A stretch of DNA of 64,000 nt, taken from Scleropages formosus (Eukaryota; Chordata; Actinopteri; Osteoglossiformes; Osteoglossidae). Within the stretch, counting starts at the first letter, position 1, and the number at the start of each line of letters is the position of its first letter. Location: the NCBI RefSeq assembly GCF_900964775.1, contig NC_041829.1:6550863-6614862 (forward strand). The letters run 5' to 3'. Positions 1-12,200 of this stretch are shown here, one piece after another. Position numbers and translations under genes: made by a program. The notes beneath the pieces were generated by a model. The model did not search any database. It had not been told where the DNA came from and worked only from the letters and a program-made list of their open reading frames with translations.

Positions 1-148
1 ATAAACAGTTATTGACGTTGTGGGTACTGATCCTGTCATGTGATATTTGGGCACGTGGTGTGTTGGTCATGATCTAGTCATGTGTTGGATGTTTCGCCAC
101 TGCAAGGATCAATGCTAAACCATACAGTTGATGTGTCTTGTTTTTTTT

Positions 149-355
149 TTAACACCGCTGGAAATTAATAAATGAGTAAAGTGCAGCAAAATAAGAGTGA
201 TTTGAAGCTGTCATTAACTTTGAAGTGGAAGTATTTATCTGAAAGTCTTCTTTTAGGAGTTGAAGCTTTTTCCATTCGGGCATTTCTTTCAGATCAATGT
301 GCTTCTCTCCATCTGGGATGGAAAGAACACCTTCACATTCCAGAAACATTACGCA
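149..355 (-). CDS. Possible terminal exon of an unrecognised gene
   Basis: On the minus strand an open frame starts after a TTTTTTAG acceptor-like site (ending at 356) and runs to a stop at 149. It holds a stretch of coding-like residues such as GVLSIPDGEKHIDLKEMPEW and then a lysine/leucine-rich segment. I do not recognise the protein and could not match it to the usual neighbours of CDNF (for example FAM107B). If real it would be the last exon of a gene whose other exons lie elsewhere. The only support is frame and composition, so this may be chance. Confidence 0.2.
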   Translation of the reverse strand, partial: CVMFLECEGVLSIPDGEKHIDLKEMPEWKKLQLLKEDFQINTSTSKLMTASNHSYFAALYSFINFQRC

Positions 356-1164
356 CTAAAAAATGAACTCAGAGTCGCTCTCCTCAAGTCACTGACTGAT
401 GGATTTTTTTTTTACGTGGAACGCTTCTGTAGATAATGTTTATTCGCTTATTTTTTCCTTTAATCCTTGTATATTTTAACCACTGTCTTAACTTAATAAC
501 TTTTATTGAAAAAGGTTTTATTGGAGAAGGTTCATCTGTCAGAGAGCAGAAAAGCCAAAACCAGCAGTTTCACTGCAGGTAATGAGTGTGACTGAACTTG
601 GTATGTCAAACATAACAGTGCAGGATCGCAGTGGTATGACTAACAGTGCAAATATAATAAAAGTACATCAAGTCTCAATTGTTTCGAGATTATCAAAGCG
701 ATTTGGGGGCCTGGAAATTCTGGAAACTCTGACGGAGTGTGACTGTCGCCAGGTCCGAGCGGGAAGCGCAGGCAGTGTCATTTCCCACCATGCCTTTGGA
801 GCGCTCTGCAGCGTGGGTGGACGGAAATGCAGAGCAGCACAGAGTGCAGGGGTTGAGGGTCCCCTGGTGGACACCCAGATCTGGGGAGTCCTAGAGCTGT
901 TGGGTGCACCCCTCATTCCCACCCACTTCCCACCCTCGCCTCGTCCCAGTGACCCGTACAAGAGCCCTGACCCGTTTAGCGTGACTCGACACACACCTCC
1001 CTGTTGACCAGGTGGAAACATCCACAGGTGACAAAGCAGTGAGTTTCTACAAGACCCTATTATCAACTATCTTATGGCACTGGCATTTGATCTGTAATCT
1101 ACACTCCAAATATGAATATGAACAAAATCAATAAGGTGAAAGTAATTCAAATTGTTTATAAATT

Positions 1165-1385
1165 TATATTTTTTTATTTAGCTGGTGCTTTCCTCCAAAG
1201 CAGCTTATTATAATGTTAAGTTATTGAGCCATCTGTACAGCACAGTAATTTTTACCTAATCAGTTCATCTTAAGGAGGATTGGAGGAGGGGCTGGAGGTG
1301 GGATTCGAACCTAAGTGCATAAAGTACATGGCATCAGCTCTAACCCCTACACAGCCTTATGATTTGAATCAATTTCTCTGTGTTC
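1165..1385 (-). repeat. Degenerate tRNA-derived SINE (V-SINE type)
   Basis: Read on the minus strand it has a head with a gene-internal-promoter-like GGTTCGAATCCCACC segment (near 1300-1315), then a tail resembling the GCTTTGGAGGAAAGC end shared by many SINEs in this window. It is diverged. Confidence 0.5.
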
Positions 1386-2270
1386 TTAAGTGATTCTGCA
1401 TTTTTCTTTAAAATTTGAATAACAGATGGATAAAAATAAGAGTATTTGCATAATGTAAACATATAAATTTATATGGAAGATCTAATAAATATATTCCAGT
1501 TACTGATGTAATACAATGTGTTTTACCTCTTTGACAATATGCAGACAAGAATGCTGTTTCATAAATGATTTATTTATATGCAGCAGCCAGTGATGTGAAA
1601 CAGAAGCCAAATCTTCATTAGATTTGCACTGAGATGGGAAAAAGGCGTGAAATTGTGGAAACAGGAACACAGTGCTGAGCGGGCAGATGGCACAGCTGGA
1701 TCGTCATGGAACACAAGTGGAAATAACAGCTGTAAATACCAGGGGACCACAGCGAGAACCAGATGGCACGGTGCGTTCTGATCCAGGGCTCGTGTCAGGC
1801 CTGCGTGTGTGAGCACACTGCGCCTGTCCTGCTCCACCGGTCCTCACTATCACTGAAAGATAACGAACCCGCCTACCTCCTTACCGCGGTACTTTCGCAT
1901 TATCATCTTATTTATGGTCCTGCCTCCGCCTTCAGCTCCTGGCGTCTTTTCCAAACACTTAGAGCTGAGCTTGCTGCCCTTGCTCCCCCTCTTCATGCCG
2001 CACACAGTGAGTCAAAGTGATTCACTGCCCTTCGGTGATTCACTCATCAGGGCTTGAACACTCTCCTCTTACTGCACGATAAGCATTCACATTTATTCAT
2101 TTAGCAGATGCTCATCTCCAACGCAACAAACAATTTTTGTTAACTAGGATTCATCCGAAACCTTTATCCAAGGTGACTTACTGTGTTAGATACACTGCAC
2201 TAAACTCCATTCACAATAATTCACCTACAGTAACTATACAGCAGAGCAGTGTAACACACTGATACACACT

Positions 2271-2272
<2 letters not shown>

Positions 2273-2310
<38 letters not shown>
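2273..2310. repeat. (CA)n microsatellite
   Basis: An almost uninterrupted CA dinucleotide run. Confidence 0.9.
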
Positions 2311-2315
<5 letters not shown>

Positions 2316-3689
2316 TCTAAGAGAAATGTAGAATCACTAATAACACACATTTTTGGATAGTAGGATTAAACTTGTAAATTTCATCAAGAGTCATAAATCC
2401 CTCGGCTATAACTTGATATTATCCCCAAGGCAATTATTCCCTCCCACGGTAAATATTTTAAATCTGTCCCATTTTTCAGAGAGGGGAAGAAAAATCCCAT
2501 TACATTATTCCTCTGCACAAAATATGACGTTCGCTCTTGCACTTTTCCTTAGAACCTCATACCTGCATTTATGCGCCGCTGCAGTCGTTTGGGAGCCTTT
2601 TTTAAAACTAATATTGCACACAGAATGAAGCACGTGTAGATCAGCTGGCTTTTCGTGATCGGTGTATGCGGGCTTGGCTGGGACTGCGGTGTAAATTGTT
2701 TATGTTTACATATTTCCGTCCGGTAGAAACTTTTTCCAAAATGTTTTTTTTTTTTGTTATGTGGAACAATATAGATCCAGTGAGGGAGAATAAAGCTTCA
2801 TATAGTTTTTTTGCTGTGGAGGAGTTGCTTCTGCTATGAAGGTGACAGCTCACCTGGATAGCACATCCTTGAAGTACTAAAATTTGAACCCCAAACGTAC
2901 TATCCAGTCGAGAAGTGGGAAAAACAGCCGACGTGTCAGCAGACATCTGATTAAAGACAGAGTGTCTGGTGTAGTACTGACCACTCAGTCAGCTACTAAG
3001 ACTTTGTTTCTCTCTTGGAAATACTTGCTATGCAAGACATTATACTTTAAACTGAATTTCCACTTGGTTTAGCCTGTTTACCATCTGACTCTCCAGTAAA
3101 GAGCCCATGAGGTGCTTCCTGCAAAGGCCTCCTGTACTGCTCACTCCAGGGGTGTCCAGTGAACCCTAGAGTGACCGTGTGTATGAGATTGGTGGAGGGG
3201 GGTTGGCATTTAACCTGATGACCTCCCTGTGCCTCCCCATAGCACCAGGCTTACACTGGACAAAATATAGCAAATTTATCCTTTTGAAAATGATATTTAA
3301 ATTTTCCTGGTGCAAAGCAGTCATTATCTGCCATCCATCTGGTGAGAATGAAGCCACCCACCTCATTATAGTCTTCACTAATATAATGGGCACTATAGCA
3401 TCGTTATGAATGAATGAAAATGCTATTTATGTTATGACTCATCCATGAAGCAGAGTCTTCTTACTCTTAATTTAGGGTAAATATTTTGATCAAGATTCAA
3501 AGAGATTCAAAGCAGAACCCTTCAAACTGCAAAGCAATGGCTCTAAATTCTTAACTACTTGCTTGGCCCACAGAGTAATATAATTTTTTTGAGAATAACT
3601 GCTCAGTTTATGGGTGAATGTAAATTGCATACAGAAAAGAATGGATGTATACAATAATCACCATGAATGCCAAAAATGTTAGAATATAA

Positions 3690-3855
3690 CTGGTAGCATA
3701 GGTCCCAAGTTTAAATTCCATCTCGTGCTGCAGTACCCTTGAAAAAGGAACTTGTCATGAAGTGATAATTACCCTACAGTGTGTATAAATGGGTAATTCA
3801 TAATAACATTGTAAGTCACTTTGGAGAAAAGATAAATGAATAAATTGTAAAGGTA
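3690..3855 (+). repeat. V-SINE-type SINE copy
   Basis: It carries the order seen in the other copies: a short body with AGTACCCTTGA, then ATTACCC, TATAAATGGGTAA, CATTGTAAGTC, CTTTGGAGAAAAG and an AATGAATAAAT end. The tail matches the 3' end mobilised by L2-clade LINEs such as UnaL2. Confidence 0.7.
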
Positions 3856-4767
3856 AGAATCACTGTACATTTAGTGTTGAATACAAACTTGTAAAAAAAA
3901 TTCAATGGAAAAACATACAAAACCATTTCCAGAAAAAATTATTTAACAATCCAAGGAAACTGAACTGGTTGATGGGAAACATACCAAAGAAACTGATGTT
4001 TATAAAATTCCAATGTATTTATTGTTTGAAATGTAAACAGTGGAAGTTTCAGGCACTTCTCAGAATCCTTTGTGGCATCACATGCAGGTTGTTTTAACTG
4101 AGTGGAATAAACAGATGGGTAGGATACCTGTGTATTAAATACTGAGCTTCATTTTCCCAAAACACCTTTCCTAACCATAAAGCTGAATGAAGTCACATTC
4201 GCGACTCTGATAAACTATCATTAGAATCAAGTGCTGTATTTTTCGTAATTCGTGTATTTTATTTTGTTGCTCATGTGTTTTTAAATCTTACAGAGCCAAA
4301 AATCTGACAAAAATATGTTTATCATATACAATAAAAATTAATAATTTTGTTGGTCTGCAGTCTAAGATGGAATGTAAAGGAACAGAATGGAATGGAATGG
4401 AATGAAATCTCCCAAGATTACTGTCCAATGACAAAGGTAAGTGAGTCTGAGTTTTTGAAGAATTAGCAAAATTCAGCATATGTAAAATATTACGTAAACT
4501 CAAATATTTGCCGCCATACGTGCACTATTAAGTGTTTGTGCAATAAAAGTAAGTATAAGAAAAACATTAACTGTAGTTTATTTCCAAAGTTTAACTTGAA
4601 GAGAACTAACGCCATCTTCAGTTCATTAAAGAATAGCACTAGTACAGTATTCTATTCTATGTAAATATATAGAAATATAACATTATGTATATATAGATAG
4701 ATATAATGCAATGTGGCATTATAATGGCAACAGAAGACAAAACAATTTTTCAGAGTAAAAATAATTC

Positions 4768-4773
4768 TTTAAT
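4768..4773 (-). promoter_or_regulatory. Candidate CDNF poly(A) signal
   Basis: ATTAAA on the minus strand, about 350 bases beyond the CDNF stop. No AATAAA occurs nearer on that strand. Weak evidence. Confidence 0.25.
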
Positions 4774-5019
4774 AGCAAAGTATTTGTCCAGCAAACTGTA
4801 CAAATAAAGATACTGCACTATGATAAATTTTCATTTCGAGCACCTTGAAGCTGTTATGACTTTATCACATTTTGGTATTTTCAAAAAAAAGTCATTTAAA
4901 TAATTTAAATCCACCTTTTGGTGAAAATGAAACAAACTAACTGCACTTAAGACTCACACGTCTGCAACCACGTCTCTCTTCTAATGTAATGCACAAATTA
5001 TATTTTCTACGAGATTTAC

Positions 5020-5075
5020 ATCGCTTTGGAGAAAAGCGTCTGCTAAATGAATAAATGTAAATGCAAATGTAAAAT
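5020..5075 (+). repeat. SINE tail fragment in CDNF 3' region
   Basis: An intact GCTTTGGAGAAAAGCGTCTG hairpin-type tail followed by CTAAATGAATAAATGTAAATG-like units. The stem GCTTT...AAAGC is the element that L2-type reverse transcriptases recognise. It lies just downstream of the CDNF stop, so it is probably in the antisense orientation within the CDNF 3' UTR. Confidence 0.75.
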
Positions 5076-5123
5076 GTTTATCTGATGTTTCAGAAAATGT
5101 ATAAATCTACCAATCATTGCATC

Positions 5124-7034
5124 TTACAAGTCTGTCTTTTGGCCCATGTGTGCAGTGTGTTTTGGCGCAACCTCCTGGATGAGGTTGACAAAATCGGTTT
5201 TCTCGATGCAGGCCCTGCACACCTCGCCCCAAGAGTTCAGGAGGTTCTTCAGCTCTGCCACCCTGAGCTTGGACAGGCTCTCCTTGCTGAAGTCCACCAC
5301 GTGCTTTTCTGGAAAACAGCAGAGCAACTTTGTCAGGAGTCTCATCATACCCACTGGAGGAGAAACACAAAGGTCAAGAGAAAGGTCAACTGTGCCATAC
5401 CGTATCTGAGCTCGCATATTTGGCTGTCCATCTTCTGAAGCCTCTCACAGATTTTCTCAACGGGCAGGTGGAAACTCATCGGTCGTGTCACTTCCCCTGT
5501 CACCTTGGTGGCCGCATCACTGGTGGCTCCCAGATAATAGCACTGAAACACAAGTGGAATCGCAGGCTCATCAGTCAGCCGCACCCTTGTGCACGGCAGT
5601 GTCACGTCTGATTTCCCACTGATTCATCCTTATGATGAGGTTGCTTCCTCTAATTAGAGGATGTTTGGTTTGTAATTAAATTATATTTATTACTCTTGCC
5701 AAGTAACAGAGGACACTAGCTCTCCATGCCTCCAGGATAGGCTCCAAACCTTTGAGACCCTGTACTGGGTGAGCAGCTGTAGATGATGGATGGATCCATG
5801 GACAGGCAGCACCCGAGAGTAGGATGAAGTGTTTTACCCTGCGCCAGGGATCTGACACTCACCAGCCTGTTCTCCTTCCCAGCGGCCCCTCCACAGGCCT
5901 TCAGGAGCCCCTCTTCCACCTTTCCTGGGGTCAGCTCCACGTGCTGGGACCTGAGGCCCTCGTACAGCCTGCTCAGAAATCCAATGCACACTGCCAGAGA
6001 AGTGACCTCACTGATGACAAGTTGCACCAGCTAATCATTTTGTGGGTAAATGCACGTGGGGGACAAGTTAGTAATAACGGTTTTTAGCACGGATATCGAA
6101 CTGAAGATTTGGGTGGGCTGTACGGATGCCGGTGTTTCATGCCGCCCTCCGATTAACCGGTCCAGTTAGTTGTTATGCATCGCATCCACTGCACTTGGGC
6201 CTAGAAAAAAGACCATTTCATGTTTTTAATTGCTTTCATGCATCAGCAAAGTCTTGAGGCAGCAGGTTGAATGATGGCGCCACCACTGAATAAGGGAGTT
6301 TGCTCATCCCGCATCTTATTGCAGTACTCTTGATCAGTAGTACCCTGAACTGTTCCACTAAGAGTTACCCTGCTGCATAAATGGATAAATAATTGTGGGT
6401 AGCTTCACATTGCGAGTTGCTTTGGAGAAAGGTGTTACATCGGTAATATATTTAGTGAGAGACACAAATAAACGTAAGATTAAAAAAAGATACTAGTCTG
6501 GTCATATCGATGGAATTTTTTGGTTTCAACGTTTCGGAGGCAAATGATAAAAAGAATATAATGAAAAATAAAAAAAAATAAGTAAAGGAAGAGAATAAAA
6601 TCCAGACTTATGTATTGGGTGCATTGTTGTTTACTGTTACCACACACTGACTCAGGGTATGGTAGTGCTTTTTTTATTTCCTTAGGTACAGAACTGCAGC
6701 AGTGACTATAGCAACCACTGACATGCATATGAGACTTTTATTTGGTAAATGTTGAAAACAGTATGAAGGAGATGTGTTGCAGGCTGGGTGGGGAGCTTTT
6801 GCCTTTGCTTTGGGACACTGCCTCAGGCTCATCATCTCCATGCACATGCACGTCACTCGGTGTACCTGTGCGTTTCCCAAATTGAAACCGCAATCGTCAA
6901 CACCAACAAGCAGCAGCCCTTTTTTTTTAACACACTGCACTCCTGGGCACCTCACCTTCACACTCCCCCGCGCTACAGAGCTCAACCGCGAGACAAAGAA
7001 TGACAACAACCCCGACCACGTTTACCCGGGCCAT
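5124..7034 (-). CDS. cdnf: Cerebral dopamine neurotrophic factor
   Basis: Four exons on the minus strand: 6956-7034, 5863-5990, 5401-5542 and 5124-5308. All introns are GT-AG and the 177-residue product stays in frame. Exon 1 encodes a signal peptide (start [19 protein letters not shown]). The eight cysteines of the MANF/CDNF family are present at residues 25, 28, 59, 70, 101, 112, 147 and 150, the last two forming the CRAC motif of the C-terminal SAP-like domain. The family is a secreted/ER-resident unfolded-protein and neurotrophic factor. The C-terminus is KTDL, an ER-retrieval-type signal; as I recall, human CDNF ends KTEL and MANF RTDL. I call CDNF, not MANF, from the exon 3-4 sequence (for example [20 protein letters not shown]) and the head-to-head HSPA14 neighbour, which is the human arrangement. 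Confidence 0.96.
5690..5800. repeat. Fragment of a dispersed repeat in CDNF intron 2
   Basis: The stretch with CCAGGATAGGCTCCAAACC and GATGATGGATGGAT resembles the body and end of a fish interspersed repeat also seen near 39090-39375 and 62560-62700. Short and diverged. Confidence 0.4.
6240..6475 (+). repeat. V-SINE-type SINE in CDNF intron 1
   Basis: Shows CAGTACTCTTGATCAG, GTTACCCTGCTGCATAAATG, GGATAAATAATTGTG, and TTGCTTTGGAGAAAGG in the family order. It is antisense to CDNF and moderately diverged. Confidence 0.65.
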
Positions 7035-7306
7035 GATTACTGGAACACTAAGAATAGTTACTAACGCAAAAACCCCGTCCTCCGCTTTTTCATTGGTTGA
7101 GTCGTGGCTTTTCCTCGCGGTTAATCGTTACTCAGTTCACATACTATTGGATACGGTTTTTTCTTGCCGCTCCCTATTGGATAAGATAGTAGCGGAAACA
7201 TTTTTGCCCAAGTTTATTGGTTGACACGATGAGTTTTTTTATTGGTCACAGTAAGGGAAGTTCGTTCAGGCAGCTTCCGGTTGGTTGCGGCGCAAGTCCG
7301 ACCAGC
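7035..7306. promoter_or_regulatory. Bidirectional CDNF/HSPA14 promoter with CCAAT array
   Basis: Only 272 bases separate the two start codons. Five ATTGG pentamers (CCAAT on the minus strand) lie at 7092-7096, 7146-7150, 7176-7180, 7216-7220 and 7241-7245, all in the same orientation and spaced 54, 30, 40 and 25 bases. Near the HSPA14 start there is a CTTCCGG ETS-like site (7274-7280). I see no TATA box close to either start. CCAAT boxes bind NF-Y, which is typical of bidirectional housekeeping and chaperone promoters; that these five work that way is inference. Confidence 0.8.
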
Positions 7307-9264
7307 ATGGCTGCGATAGGGGTTCACTTCGGCTACACGTGTGCTTGTGTGGCTGTATTTAAGGTGAGCGTATTTATAAATAACACAACTTGTCTTTCTT
7401 GTAGTGCTTCAGCTTAGTTTGTCTTTTTTTTTTTTTATTTTTTTATTTTTTTTTATATGGGTTTCACTGCGACTTGTATGGTATTTTTGCATTACGGCTC
7501 TCGCTAGAGTAATGGCTAAGATCATCATCGATGAATGATGGGAGTTGTTGATGAAAATGAGTTGTGTTGAATTAGTTAACAGTGTAACAGCGTAGTAAAT
7601 TTAAAATTGTCTGTGTCTTTTTTTTTTTTTTTTTTAAATGATTGAAGGATGGAAGAGCGGACGTTGTCGCAAATGATGCAGGTGATCGAGTTACTCCTGC
7701 AGTTGTGGCTTACAGAGAGACAGAACAGGTAATGTTATGATATTCTTTTTATTGTTGATATCAGCTTAACAACAACATTTGACCCATTTATGCAGCGGAT
7801 TTTTTTTTTTTTTATTCCATTGCAGAAATTTAGTGGAGATGCCTTGATGAAAAGGTATTAAAGCTGGAACTAGGACTTTAATTTGAATCAATAACCTTTT
7901 TGGTTACCAGTGCTTTTATTTCAAATAATGCATATAGGATGCTGTGGTAGCTTTGTGTAAGCAGTTCCCTGAGATTGATGCGTCCATCCAACTTATGAGA
8001 ATTCAACTTTATGGGTTTCATTTCGCTACTTCAAGTAACGAGTGCATTTGAGTTTGCGAGGACTGACTGGATTCTGTGCACCTCCTGACACCTGAGTGAT
8101 ATGAAGAGTTACAGTGATTTATATAGCAGATGCTTTTTTTCCAAAGCAACTGTTTAGCTGTGATCTTTATACACCAATGTAGCTCACAGTGATAGAAACA
8201 GTCCAATAAACTCCCCATCCATACAGCAGAGCAACGTAACGCATCTCTGGTAGACAGAGAATACCATGCTGTACGAATGGGTAAATCATGGTATAACCAG
8301 TAGTCATAGTATAAGGAGCAATCGCTTAAAGCAGGTGTCGGATAAATTAAATAGCAATACCTATGTTCATTACATTCCTGAACATGAGATGTTTTATAAA
8401 TTAAAAAATGTCTTCATCAGGTTACAGGTATTGTGTTTACCGCTGCATGTCTCTGTGTACCACCATGTTGACCTTTTATGAGTGTTAATAGCTGTGATTG
8501 TCCCTGTCAGATTGTTGGAATAGCAGCCAAACAGGGCAGAATAAGGAATGCTGCCAACACTGTGGTCAAAGTGAAACAGGTTTTGGGAAGAAGGTGAGTG
8601 TGACATCTAACTCTTTTTTTTCCATACAATGTCATTGAGATTTGGATAGTCACAAATGCCTGTAAGCAAGCCTGTGTTTAATTTAAACTTTAATTTCAAT
8701 GCAGTGTATACTACTGGTCTTCTCCTCTAATTTTCTTTCCAGTTTTGAGGACCCAGAAGCGCAGACTCATAAATCTGAGAGCAAATGTCCGGTAAGCGCC
8801 GTGAATTTTTTTGAAGATCCGGTAGCTCCTGCCTCCAGGAGGAATGGCGTGTTAATGAGGTGGTCAATGGATGTTTACATGCTGTCGTCAAGGTCGTCAA
8901 CAAGGGGGGGAAGCCGAGATACGAAATTGACGCGGGAGAAGCGACCAAATTTGTGTCACCAGAGGAAGTTGCAAAATTAATCTTCCACAAAATGAAAGGT
9001 AGGAGCTTTATAGCAAGAAAACAAGTATTTATATTAAGTGTGATTTCTGAACAATGAGGTGACTACAACTATAGGCTTCCCTCGGATTATTTGAAGAGTA
9101 AAATTCAGATAAAGGGGTATCGATTTAATTTAATTTACACCAGCTTAGCAGCACTCTCCTCCCCCTGCACATGTGCAAATACTATGTGCATTTCAGTTGC
9201 AAGTGTGTCCTTGAAGCACAGGCTACAAGGCAGGGTACACCCATGAAGGAAAGTCAGTTATTCG

Positions 9265-9297
<33 letters not shown>

Positions 9298-12200
9298 AGT
9301 GGAAATCCACACAAACATAGCGAGAACATGCAGACCCCACGCGGACTGAGCCGGACTCGAATCGGTGTCTGAATGCGCATCCCAGGAGCAGGAGGTGCAC
9401 CCAAGAACAGCAGTTATACCACAGAATGAGAGACAGGAGATTTAAAGGTATTTAGAGGAGTTTTGATATTCTTTATTTGGTTTTCGCTCTCTGTTTGAAT
9501 AAAGGTTTTCTTTAGGCAGGATTTTTGCATGTTTGGTGAAAATTGTGTGAACCCTCTGTGCTTCAGGAACACATTTTCTGCTTTTTGCCAGTTACATTAA
9601 TCGTGGTGAAAAGTTCTTTTTATGCAAATTCACTTTACAAGCAGAATCTCAGGGAGGAAATATGCTCACTATGCAAGGGAAGCCTGTAGTATTTCAATAA
9701 CTCTGTTGCTATGCATAACTAAATTTAATTGAGACAAATTGTGTTTAAAATGAATTTAAAGCAATATGTTGTTTAGTTTTTTTCCCCAGTTTGTTTGGTC
9801 TCATTCTCTTTCGGCCTGTCGCCCAAAGAAACGGCCCAGTCAGCTTTAGGATCTGACGTAAATGATGCCGTCATCACTGTGCCTTTCGAATTTGGCGAGA
9901 TGCAGAAGAATGCACTGCGGTAAGCTGAAAGGTGTTTGGAACCATACCCATATTTTAGGATCCAGAGGTAGACAGTGTTATCACAGCACACATGATGCAA
10001 CATAAGTGATGACATGGAAATGACCTGCGATTGCTGTCTATGCAGACATGCAGCAGAGGAAGCTGGTTTCAACATCCTGAGGTTGATTCATGAGCCTTCG
10101 GCTGCTCTCTTGGCTTATGGCATTGGGCAGGACTCATCTACTGGAAAAAGGTAATTTTTGTATAACCGTCTCTTCATGTGTATTTTTGTGTTTTGTCTTA
10201 GTTTTATTTACCCTATGTGGAAATACATTGTGTGTATATATTGTAATACACACATACAGTGTGTGTGTGTGTATATATACATGCATACATACACACACTA
10301 CATAATTGCATTGTTTTATGTTAAAATCTCTGTTAATTGTCAACAGACTGCTGTAACACCTACATGTGGATGTGTTTCAGTGACATTCATGTGGTACCTG
10401 GATCTTGATGCAAACCAGGTGCACTGTTTGGGTTGGGCAGCAGGTGCCATAGTGGTTAAAGCTGCTTCCTTGGGCTTAAAAGACCTGGGTTCAGAGCTCT
10501 CCTCCTGCTGTTATACCCTTGAGCAAGGAACTTAGCTGGAGTTGCTCCAGTAAAAGTTACGCAGCTGTACAAATGGATAAATCATTTTTCACTTTGGAGA
10601 AAAGAGTATTGAAGAATTAATGCTGTAGTAATCAAATTTTACCTGTAGCTGATCTTATTTAAGTAGCTGTTAACTTTTATCCAGCACAGAGGTTTGTAAG
10701 GCAGAACTGAGTGAACAAACTGCCCCATGGATCATGTTTTTGGGAGGAATTATTAATACAATGTCATTGTTTCCCTCCACAGCCATGTGCTGGTGTACAA
10801 ACTGGGAGGGACATCGTTGACAGTGACGGTCATGGAGGTGAACAGTGGGCTGTACAGAGTGCTGGCCACCCACACGGACCACAGCACAGGGGGCGAGAGC
10901 TTCACTCAGGCTCTGGCCCAGCACCTTGCATCAGAGTTTAAAAAGTAAGCTATGGCTATCGTAAGAGGCAAGATAGTGGAAGGGCACAGAGGTGTAGAAC
11001 TGATAGGTTGTCAGGTTAGAGTCCTAGGACAGGACTTTCCGCAGTATACTTGGCCCCAGTATAGTAAAACTTTTTGGTTCTTTTAGATGAAACCATTAGA
11101 TAGTAAGTGAGAGATTCCTACTGTCTTTCCGCTTGTTGACTGAGCAGCTGTCTCTCTGACCAAAGGTCCTTTAAGCATGATGTGACTGGAAACCCTAGAG
11201 CCATGATGAAGCTGATGAACAGCGCAGATGTCGCCAAGCACACTCTGTCCACGCTAGGGAGCTCAAACTGCTTTGTGGACTCGCTGTATGAAGGAATGGA
11301 TTTTGATTGCAGTGTGTCCAGGTGGGTAGCTCTAAAAGATGCTGTTGACTAGTAGCAAAGTCATTTGTATCCACAGGTAATCATGGTAATCTAAAAGTCG
11401 TTCTCTCATTTTTTGTGTTTCTTTTTTTTAGGGCAAGGTTTGAGCTTCTCTGTGCCCCCCTTTTCAATAAGAGCATTCAGCCAATCAAGAGTCTGTTGGA
11501 GAGAGTCAGCCTCTCCACAAATGACATCAACAAGGTGTGGGTGAAAATCTTTTTTGCAAAGAATTTTGAACAGAAGTTGGATTTGTACACAGATAAATTA
11601 ACCATACTGTAGCATACAGGATGCAAGCACTCAACTCTCCTGTGTGAATGTGCCAGGTTGTACTCTGTGGCGGTTCTGCGCGGATCCCCAAACTTCAGCA
11701 GATGATCCGAGAAATCTTCCCTGATGTGGAGCTGCTCAACTCCATCCCTACGGATGAGGTCATCCCCGTGGGTGCGGCCATCGAGGCTGGTATCTTGGTG
11801 GGCAGGGACAGCTTCTTGTTGGATGAGGACTCCATCACAGTTGACTGCTGTGCCAAGGACATCTTGGTTAAGGTGAGAAGTTGATCGGTGGAGAGAAGGA
11901 GCTGATGGGTCATGAGTGGTCCACATCATACAGCTTTGATCCCATAAGGCCCTTAACCACAGTTTAATTAGCTGTGCACTAAAGGTGTTAACATTTTTGC
12001 TATTGTGGCCATGAACTTGCTCAGTAGAAGACACTCTTAAATATATCAGTTATGTCTAAAAGGAACTGATGTGTTGGCAGTCTGACTGGTAGTTCTCCCT
12101 TGTTCCCCTAGGAGGCGGATGAGTCAGGAGCAGATGTGTACACGGTGCTGGTCCCTTCTGGCACCCCTCTCCCTGCCCGGAGACAGCATACCCTTCAGGC

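Larger units (their letters stand above)
1..5123. other. Flanking region downstream of CDNF, no confident gene
   Basis: Apart from the weak exon candidate near the left edge, I see no gene here. It contains a GC-rich patch at about 700-1010 with overlapping open frames on both strands that match nothing I know, a reverse SINE remnant (about 1165-1385), a reverse V-SINE-type tail (about 2085-2115), a (CA)n tract (about 2273-2310), a forward V-SINE copy (about 3690-3855), a short GGAAT pentamer run (about 4385-4405) and a SINE tail (5020-5075). The part close to 5123 is probably the CDNF 3' UTR. Confidence 0.6.

Noticed and set aside
582-1066. Overlapping open frames of 130-140 codons on both strands in a GC-rich patch
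   Set aside because: Neither protein has recognisable domains or good codon bias, and such pairs arise by chance in GC-rich DNA.
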